This document shows positions 58,791-64,000 of a stretch of 64,000 nucleotides of DNA, piece after piece (the stretch's first letter is position 1; each line of letters begins with the position of its first letter). Under the pieces are notes generated by a model. It searched no databases. It was not told the DNA's origin and was given only the letters and a program-made list of their open reading frames with translations. The translations under genes and the position numbers were made by a program. The stretch is from Streptomyces halstedii (GTDB taxonomy: Bacteria; Actinomycetota; Actinomycetes; Streptomycetales; Streptomycetaceae), in NCBI GenBank assembly GCA_000720535.1, contig JOAZ01000028.1:1-64000 (forward strand), in the 5' to 3' direction.

Positions 58791-58821
58791 GCGAAGGGGC
58801 GCCCCCAGGACGCCCCTTCGC
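58791..58821 (-). terminator. Terminator downstream of the hadB-like gene
   Basis: Perfect 11-bp stem GCGAAGGGGCG/CGCCCCTTCGC with a 9-base loop, about 80 bases past the stop. Confidence 0.7.
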
Positions 58822-58902
58822 ACCACCTCCCGGCAGCCGTTCCGCACCGCGCGGCGGACCGCCGGCCCCGTGGGACCGACGGTTCGCGCGCCCGCGCGGC
58901 CG

Positions 58903-59331
58903 TCAGGCCAGCCGGACCACGGCGCGGGACATGCCCAGCACCTTCTTGCCCTCGCTCATCGCGGTCAGGTCCACGCGCACCAGGTTGTCGTCCAGCTTGA
59001 CCGCGACCTTGCCGCTGACCTCGACCGTGGCGCCCTTGTCGTCGTCCGGCACGACCACGGGCTTGGTGAACCGCACGCCGTACTCCACGACCGCGCCCGG
59101 GTCGCCCACCCAGTCGGTGACCACCCGGATCGCCTCGGCCATCGTGAACATGCCGTGCGCGATCACGTCCGGCAGTCCGACCTCGCGGGCGAACCGCTCG
59201 TTCCAGTGGATCGGGTTGAAGTCGCCCGAGGCTCCCGCGTACTGGACGAGCGCGGCGCGCGTCACGGGGAACGTCTGCGCCGGCAGCTCCGTACCGACCT
59301 CGACGGACTCGTAGGTCCTGTTCGCCGTCAT
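58903..59331 (-). CDS. MaoC-like (3R)-hydroxyacyl-ACP dehydratase, HadB-type subunit
   Basis: 142-aa single hotdog domain with the hydratase-2 catalytic motif GDFNPIHWNERFA (Asp37, His42), so this is the active subunit. Typical partner of the HadA-like protein upstream in fatty-acid synthesis. ATG overlaps the upstream stop by one base (TGATG). Confidence 0.9.
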   Translation of the reverse strand: MTANRTYESVEVGTELPAQTFPVTRAALVQYAGASGDFNPIHWNERFAREVGLPDVIAHGMFTMAEAIRVVTDWVGDPGAVVEYGVRFTKPVVVPDDDKGATVEVSGKVAVKLDDNLVRVDLTAMSEGKKVLGMSRAVVRLA

Positions 59332-59783
59332 CACGCCTCCTCGGCGGCGCGCGCCACCAGCTTCGTCCACGCGGTCACCACGTGCTCACCCGACGCGTCG
59401 TGCACCTCGCCGCGGACGTCCACGACGTCGTTGCCCGCCAGCGACTTGATGGACTCGATGGTCGAGGTGACCGTGAGCCGGTCACCGGCCCGCACGGGAC
59501 GCGTGTACGCGAACTTCTGGTCGCCGTGCACCACACGGCTGTAGTCCAGACCCAGCTGCGGATCGCGCACCACCTGGCCCGCGGCCTTGAACGTGATGGA
59601 GAACACGAACGTGGGCGGGGCGATCACATCCGGATGCCCCAGAGCCTCGGCGGCCTCCGGATCCACGTACGCGGGATTGGTGTCACCCACCGCCTCCGCG
59701 AACTCCCGGATCTTCTCCCGGCCGACCTCGTAGGCCGGGGTGGGCGGATAGGTCCGCCCCACGAAGGACTGGTCGAGCGCCAT
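59331..59783 (-). CDS. HadA-like MaoC N-terminal domain protein (UPF0336)
   Basis: 150-aa hotdog protein starting MALDQSFVGRTYPPTPAYEV. The place of the catalytic His is taken by Tyr (GDTNPAYVDPEAAEALG), so it is probably the substrate-binding, non-catalytic half of a HadAB dehydratase. AGGAGG precedes the ATG. 105 bases after rpmG, with a terminator between. Confidence 0.9.
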   Translation of the reverse strand: MALDQSFVGRTYPPTPAYEVGREKIREFAEAVGDTNPAYVDPEAAEALGHPDVIAPPTFVFSITFKAAGQVVRDPQLGLDYSRVVHGDQKFAYTRPVRAGDRLTVTSTIESIKSLAGNDVVDVRGEVHDASGEHVVTAWTKLVARAAEEA

Positions 59784-59842
59784 GGGCCCGCTACCTCCTG
59801 ATGAAAAAAGTGGGACAGGGCGAGGAACACACCACCACAACG

Positions 59843-59877
59843 ACACGAGGCCGCCCCCAGTGGGGGCGGCCTCGTGT
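59843..59877 (-). terminator. Terminator between rpmG and the hadA-like gene
   Basis: Perfect 16-bp stem ACACGAGGCCGCCCCC/GGGGGCGGCCTCGTGT with a 3-base loop, 12 bases after the rpmG stop. Confidence 0.85.
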
Positions 59878-59888
59878 ACGAGCCTGTT

Positions 59889-60053
59889 TCAGCGCGTTTC
59901 GCGGTGCGCGGTGTGCGAGTTGCAGCGCGGGCAGTGCTTCTTCATCTCAAGACGGTCCGGGTTGTTACGCCGGTTCTTCTTGGTGATGTAGTTCCGCTCC
60001 TTGCACTCCACGCAGGCCAGCGTGATCTTCGGGCGGACGTCGGTGGCAGCCAC
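59889..60053 (-). CDS. rpmG: 50S ribosomal protein L33, zinc-binding type
   Basis: 54 aa from GTG at 60053: [20 protein letters not shown], then [20 protein letters not shown] and [18 protein letters not shown] and CPRC form the zinc ribbon. AGGAG precedes the start; longer upstream frames run into the tRNA gene. Confidence 0.96.
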
Positions 60054-60142
60054 GTGAGTGCTCCTTGGACGGACGGTGGACGGATGAACGCAAAAAAAGA
60101 GTAGCCGATCGAAGGACCGACCCCGCAATCGGCTACCGAAAG

Positions 60143-60215
60143 TAGCGGTGACCGGACTTGAACCGGTGACACAGCGATTATGAGCCGCTTGCTCTACCGA
60201 CTGAGCTACACCGCT
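60143..60215 (-). tRNA. tRNA-Met (anticodon CAT)
   Basis: 73-nt cloverleaf, acceptor AGCGGTG/CACCGCT, anticodon loop CTCATAA, T-arm GGTTCAAGTCC. The first acceptor pair is A-T, unlike the mismatch of initiator tRNA, and the anticodon stem lacks three G-C pairs at the loop, so this is the elongator form. 3' CCA not encoded. Confidence 0.95.
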
Positions 60216-60260
60216 TTGATGATGAGATTCCCCGCCGAAGCGGGTTCCCTCGATCACCAG

Positions 60261-60333
60261 AGCCCCAATGCGGAATCGAACCGCAGACCTTCTCCTTACC
60301 ATGGAGACGCTCTACCGACTGAGCTATTGGGGC
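60261..60333 (-). tRNA. tRNA-Thr (anticodon GGT)
   Basis: 73-nt cloverleaf, acceptor GCCCCAA/TTGGGGC, anticodon arm TCTCC-ATGGTAA-GGAGA, T-arm GGTTCGATTCC. 3' CCA not encoded. Upstream of tRNA-Met and rpmG, probably one transcript. Confidence 0.96.
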
Positions 60334-60346
60334 GAGCGAGGAAGAC

Positions 60347-60374
60347 ATTACACGGTCGGCCGCCGATCGCCCAA
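60347..60374 (-). promoter_or_regulatory. Promoter of tRNA-Thr/tRNA-Met/rpmG
   Basis: Minus-strand TTGGGC (60369-60374), 16-base spacer, TGTAAT (60347-60352), 13 bases before the tRNA-Thr 5' end. The 373-base gap 60334-60706 holds this promoter; nothing else in it could be supported. Confidence 0.65.
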
Positions 60375-60706
60375 ATCCGTTTCGGAGGCCTCCGCGCGAC
60401 CCGGCACCCGCTCCGGACGCCCGTCCCGGCCGCCTCGGCCATCCGGCCCCTGATCAGGCCTTGATCGCTTCGCCGGGCCTCTTTCGGGAGCGTCCCGCCG
60501 CCCCGGGAACACGTCTGGGGAACGCCCACTCCCCAGGGTCGCACTCGTACGACTATTCCGCCCCTCCCTGGGAGGAACCGGACACCCACCGGCTGTTCCC
60601 TCACACCCGGCGGAACAGCCCTTAGGCTCGGCCGCACTCCACGTGATCACGCCCCGGCGGTCCCGTGTCCCGTCCCGTATCCCCCGCATCCCCTTCCAGG
60701 AGCGCG

Positions 60707-62050
60707 ATGCCCGACAGCCGCCCGCGGTGGCCCGGCGGCAGTACGGCCGGACCGGCACCCTCCACCCTGCTGCTCAGCGGGGTCCGGCTTTCCGACGGGC
60801 GGACCGCCGACGTCCTGATCGGCGGGCGGCGTATCGAGGCGGTGGGCGCGCCCGGCAGCCTCGGCACCCAGGGCGCTCGGCTGGACCTGCGCGGCTACCT
60901 CCTGCTGCCGGCCCCCGCCGAGCCGCACGCCCACAGCGACACCGCTCTCACCGCCTCCCCCGAGCACTCCGGCGCGCACACCGCCGACGGCATCCGGCGC
61001 CGCGCCACCGAGGCCGCCCTCCTCCAGCTCAGTCACGGCGCCACCGCGCTGCGCGCCCAGGTACGCGTCACGACCGGGACGGGCCTCGCGCCGCTCGACG
61101 CCGTCCTGGAGGCCGGCCGCTCACTGCGCGGGCTCATGGACCTGACCGTCGTCGCCGTCGCCGGGCCGCTCACCGGCCGCGCGGGTGCCGACGGACTCGC
61201 CCTGCTCCGCGACGCGGTGGACAGGGGTGCGGACGTCGTCGGGGGCCGCCCGGACCTGGACCCCGACCCGGGTGGCCACGCCGAAGCCGTACTCGGCCTC
61301 GCGGCCGGGCACGGCCTGCCCGTGGACCTGCACACGGACGCGGACGACCCGGCGCTCCTGGCCCGGTTCGCCGCGATGGCCGGGGAGTTCGGCCCCGGCG
61401 TCTCCCTCGGCCCGTGCGGAGGCCTCTCCCGGCTGCCCGAGGACACGGCCGCCGCGGCCGCCGGCCGGCTCGCCGCCGCCGGGGTGACGGTGGTCTGCCT
61501 CCCGCAGGGCGGCTGCGCCGGCTCGCGCCTGCGGAACGCCGCGCCGGCAGGGCTGCTGCGGGCCGCCGGGGTGCGCCTGGCGGCCGGGAGCGGCGCCCTG
61601 CGCGACGCCACGCGCCCGGTCGGCCGGGGGGACCCGCTGGAGGCGGCGTACCTCCTGGCCGCCCAGCACGGCCTGGACGCGGCGGCCGCGTACGAGGCGG
61701 TCTCGGCCACCGCCAGGGCGGCCATGGGCCTGCCCGGGGTGCGCGTCGAGGCCGGGTCCCCGGCGGAACTGCTCGCCGTACGGGGCGACGACCTCCCGGG
61801 GGCGCTGTCCCTGGCGTACAGCCGGATCGTGGTGCACCGCGGCCGGGTGGTCGCCCGGACCGGCGCCGTACGCGAGTACCGCGACCCGGGCACCGGCTCG
61901 GCGCACGGTGACCGGGACCCCGGGAGCGGTGCCGTACGCGAGAACCGGGGCCTCGGGAGCGGTGCCGTGCGCGACGCTTCCGCGCGGGGGCCCGCCGGGG
62001 TCCTGGGCCTGCCCCGGCAGGGCCGTACCGGTCCCGGCGGCGAGCTCTGA
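60707..62050 (+). CDS. Cytosine-deaminase-like amidohydrolase, probably catalytically degenerate
   Basis: 447 aa with the CodA-type amidohydrolase framework: PAEPHAHSDTAL (His74, His76), DVVGGRPDLDPDPGG, VDLHTDA (His209) and GDPLEAAYLLA. Against the E. coli CodA pattern the catalytic Glu after the third His is Ala212, the fourth metal His is replaced in GPCGGL, and the metal Asp is replaced in AAGSGALRD. Full metal-dependent deamination is therefore unlikely. The C-terminal 60 residues are low complexity with two GSGAVR(E/D) copies. ATG at 60707 has a strong AGGAG. Confidence 0.85.
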   Translation: MPDSRPRWPGGSTAGPAPSTLLLSGVRLSDGRTADVLIGGRRIEAVGAPGSLGTQGARLDLRGYLLLPAPAEPHAHSDTALTASPEHSGAHTADGIRRRATEAALLQLSHGATALRAQVRVTTGTGLAPLDAVLEAGRSLRGLMDLTVVAVAGPLTGRAGADGLALLRDAVDRGADVVGGRPDLDPDPGGHAEAVLGLAAGHGLPVDLHTDADDPALLARFAAMAGEFGPGVSLGPCGGLSRLPEDTAAAAAGRLAAAGVTVVCLPQGGCAGSRLRNAAPAGLLRAAGVRLAAGSGALRDATRPVGRGDPLEAAYLLAAQHGLDAAAAYEAVSATARAAMGLPGVRVEAGSPAELLAVRGDDLPGALSLAYSRIVVHRGRVVARTGAVREYRDPGTGSAHGDRDPGSGAVRENRGLGSGAVRDASARGPAGVLGLPRQGRTGPGGEL

Positions 62051-62086
62051 GCGCGGGCGGGCGCGCCCCGGCGTACGGTCGGAAAC

Positions 62087-62743
62087 ATGCGCATTGTCAT
62101 TGCAGGTGGACACGGACAGATCGCGATGCGGCTGGAGCGGTTGCTCGCCGCGCGCGGTGACCAGGCGGTGGGCGTCATCCGCGACCCGAAGCAGAGCGGG
62201 GACCTCCAGGAGGCCGGGGCGGAGCCGCTGGTCCTCGACCTCGAATCGGCCGGTGTCGAGGAGGTCGCGGAGGCCCTGCGCGGCGCCGACGCGGTGGTCT
62301 TCGCGGCGGGCGCGGGCCCGAACAGCGGCGCGGAACGCAAGGACACGGTGGACCGGGGCGCGGCGGTGCTCTTCGCGGACGCGGCGGAACGCGCGGGCGT
62401 ACGCCGCTACATCGTCGTCTCCTCGATGGGCGCCGACCCCGACCACAGCGGCGACGAGGTCTTCGACGTCTACCAGCGGGCCAAGGGCCAGGCGGACGCG
62501 TACGTGCGCTCCAGGGCGAACCTGGACTGGACGATCCTGCGTCCCGGAATGCTGACGAACGACGCGGGCACCGGGCGGGTACTGCTGGCGGTCTCGACGG
62601 GCCGGGGCCCGGTCCCGCGTGACGACGTGGCGGCGATCCTGCTGGAGCTGCTGGACACTCCGGCGACGGCGGGCCTGACCCTGGAGCTGATCTCCGGGAG
62701 CACGCCGGTGGCGGTCGCGGTGCGTGACGTCGCCGGGAACTGA
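62087..62743 (+). CDS. NAD(P)-binding atypical SDR (NmrA-like epimerase family)
   Basis: 218 aa. Rossmann Gly-rich loop IAGGHGQIAMRL at the N-terminus, RYIVVSSMGAD after strand 5, YQRAK as a Tyr-x3-Lys remnant, and WTILRPGML. This matches the short NAD(P)H-binding SDR_a5-like group, often sugar- or quinone-related; substrate unknown. TACGGT ends 7 bases before the ATG and no ribosome-binding site is seen, so the mRNA is probably leaderless. Confidence 0.9.
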   Translation: MRIVIAGGHGQIAMRLERLLAARGDQAVGVIRDPKQSGDLQEAGAEPLVLDLESAGVEEVAEALRGADAVVFAAGAGPNSGAERKDTVDRGAAVLFADAAERAGVRRYIVVSSMGADPDHSGDEVFDVYQRAKGQADAYVRSRANLDWTILRPGMLTNDAGTGRVLLAVSTGRGPVPRDDVAAILLELLDTPATAGLTLELISGSTPVAVAVRDVAGN

Positions 62744-62773
62744 CCGCGCCGCCCGCGTACCCGTACGTCGCGA

Positions 62774-62808
62774 GGAGCCCCTGACCGGCCGGGCCGGTCA
62801 GGGGCTCC
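62774..62808. terminator. Terminator between SDR and TetR genes
   Basis: Perfect 15-bp stem GGAGCCCCTGACCGG/CCGGTCAGGGGCTCC with a 5-base loop between two convergent genes; can serve both. Confidence 0.85.
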
Positions 62809-62911
62809 GGTCTGTCCAGGGGGATCGGCTGAGGGGCGCGCGTCTGTCCAGGGGCCGGGCCAGGGAGGCCTCAACGGTCCCGCCGGGAGCGGGCCTCCCC
62901 GGCAGCGGGCC

Positions 62912-63430
62912 TCAGTGGTCCGTCTCCGGACGGTCGCCCGTCTCCGGGAGGTGGCCCGTCTCCGGAACGTGGCCCGTCTCCGGAAGGTCCAGGGCCGAGG
63001 GCAGCCCGGCGACCACGTCGGCGCCGGAGGGCCCGTGCTCCGGGTCGACCAGCCACTGGAGCATCAGCCCGCTCAGCAGGGCGAGCGGGACCGAGCCGCC
63101 GAGCCCCTCCCTGGCCTCCCGCTGTCCGGCGGCGAGGTGTTCGCGTACCTCGGGCGACCGCTCCGCCTGCACCACGGCCTCGATCTGGGCCACCCACAGC
63201 GCCCGGTGCGTGGTGAAGCTGTCGATCAGGGCCTGCCAGCGCTCCTGGGGCTCTCCCCCCGGCGCCCGGCCGGCGAGCTGGTCACCGAGCTCGTCCACGG
63301 CCTCCACCAGCGCCCGGGTCAGCAGTGCGTCCCGGGAGCCGAAGTGATAGCCGATGGCCGCGTGACTGACCCCGGCCGCGGCGGCGATGTCCCGGACGGT
63401 GGTGCGGGCCCAGCCGCGTTCGACCAGGCA
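62912..63430 (-). pseudogene. TetR-family regulator, 5'-truncated
   Basis: The frame encodes about 173 residues beginning in the middle of helix 1: CLVERGWARTTVRDIAAAAG, VSHAAIGYHFGSRDALLTRA, then a ligand domain and a repetitive C-terminus (PETGHVPETGHLPETGD). The codons upstream of Cys (63430) are unrelated to a TetR N-terminus, contain no start codon and run into a TGA at 63445-63443. A normal protein would need about 20 more residues. The gene is broken at the junction with lower-GC DNA to the right, or (less likely) starts at an internal GTG without its DNA-binding helix 1. Confidence 0.75.
62921..62990 (-). repeat. 18-bp repeats in the TetR C-terminus
   Basis: About four units CGTCTCCGG(G/A)N(G/C)GTGGCC at 62921, 62939, 62957 and 62975, encoding PETGHx on the minus strand. 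Confidence 0.85.
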
Positions 63431-63525
63431 TTGTTTGGCACCTCATTCACGGCGGCGGAGCGACGAGCTGAACAGCGGCGCCCGCACGGCCTCTCGTCAC
63501 ACTCACACACACGCAGAAGCCCCGT

Positions 63526-63549
63526 GCGACCTGCACTGAAGCAGGTCGC
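63526..63549. terminator. Hairpin in the foreign-looking right-end DNA
   Basis: Perfect 9-bp stem GCGACCTGC/GCAGGTCGC with a 6-base loop, about 100 bases past the stop of the minus-strand hypothetical gene. The other bases of 63431-63656 show no coding signal; short repeats TGCACTGAAG and TGCACTTCAG flank the hairpin. Confidence 0.5.
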
Positions 63550-63656
63550 AGTCTGCACTTCAGAACACTGGGCGCGCCCCAGAGGCCCCCATACAGTCCG
63601 CGCATCGACTTTCTCACCGCTGCGGACTGGGGCAGGGTGCACCCGACGCGAGACTC

Positions 63657-63977
63657 TCAGAGTCCATCGCCTTCCCTTGGCACGAGACTTACCGTGACGG
63701 TGTCGTCCTGACCGGGAATGAGGGCCACAGGAAATTCATCACTTTCGGTGCTCATTGCCTCAACGAGAGGAAGTTCCTCCACCCGCGCCGATGCGATATG
63801 CCTTCGCACTTGACCGATATAAATGCGATTCCCGCAGATATCCGCATAAAAATCTTCTTGGATCAAGATTTGGCGGGCATCCGCTCCTGTGATCGCACGC
63901 CAGGTCTCGATCCCTTCTTTTGTTAGAGTCATGCCAGCCCGGCTCCATGAACTGGTTAGATTGTTACCCTCAATCAA
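63657..63977 (-). CDS. Hypothetical protein of unknown family, lower GC
   Basis: About 106 aa (MIEGNNLTSSWSRAGMTLTK, then EGIETWRAITGADARQILIQ, EDFYADICGNRIYIGQVRRH, IASARVEELPLVEAMSTESD). No family recognised; the pattern is mixed alpha/beta without signal peptide. TTG at 63977 is chosen for a GGAGG eight bases upstream; GTG at 63986 is an alternative. Codon use includes AT-rich third positions (ATT, AAT, TTA) rare in the neighbouring genes, which suggests acquisition. The gene may be part of a unit continuing past the window. Confidence 0.6.
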   Translation of the reverse strand: MIEGNNLTSSWSRAGMTLTKEGIETWRAITGADARQILIQEDFYADICGNRIYIGQVRRHIASARVEELPLVEAMSTESDEFPVALIPGQDDTVTVSLVPREGDGL

Positions 63978-64000
63978 ATGAACCACCCTCCGAAGATTCC

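Overview
The window is a high-GC actinobacterial chromosome segment. Gene order, protein lengths and start signals match the genus Streptomyces: RpoB is 1161 aa with a TTG start, NusG has a long acidic N-terminus, S9 has an acidic N-terminal extension, and trpT-secE-nusG and the spc-alpha order map-infA-rpmJ-rpsM-rpsK-rpoA-rplQ-truA are present. Almost all housekeeping genes lie on the minus strand, so the reading below runs right to left through the operons.

Left edge (1-8400): coaA and a DUF389 membrane protein on the plus strand converge on glmM. Then come rpsI-rplM, an ABC-F ATPase divergent from a small membrane-anchored protein, and truA. Positions 8411-24845 hold the S10-spc-alpha block: rpsJ, rplC, rplD, rplW, rplB, rpsS, rplV, rpsC, rplP, rpmC, rpsQ | rplN, rplX, rplE, rpsN, rpsH, rplF, rplR, rpsE, rpmD, rplO | secY, adk | map | infA, rpmJ, rpsM, rpsK, rpoA, rplQ. 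Hairpins split it into transcription units. Many neighbours overlap by one base (TGATG or TAATG).

Accessory block (25490-34500), between the S10 and str operons: a WhiJ/AbaA-type regulatory cassette (XRE-DUF5753 regulator, three DUF397 genes of which two are near-identical copies, and a divergent HATPase-fold protein); a Pro-rich winged-helix protein; an Rpn/PD-(D/E)XK protein with a 12-bp in-frame minisatellite; a deazaflavin-nitroreductase/hemerythrin fusion; a PIG-L deacetylase/beta-propeller lipoprotein; and a secreted S1 serine protease.

Transcription and translation block (34609-52824): tuf, fusA, rpsG, rpsL; rpoC, rpoB; rplL, rplJ; a LolA-like lipoprotein; rplA, rplK; nusG, secE; tRNA-Trp. 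The rpsJ and rpsL leaders share a 27-nt element (26/27 identical), and each is preceded by a good sigma-70-type promoter.

Right part (53000-64000): an aspartate aminotransferase and an adenosine-deaminase-like protein (+); murB, a DHA2 drug exporter and its TetR regulator (each with a matching operator), a HadB/HadA-type dehydratase pair, rpmG and two tRNAs (-). Then come a cytosine-deaminase-like amidohydrolase that lacks most catalytic residues and an atypical SDR (+). The window ends in a TetR gene whose N-terminus is missing, abutting lower-GC DNA with an unrecognised ORF; this looks like the edge of an acquired element. No CRISPR array, rRNA gene or intact insertion sequence was seen.
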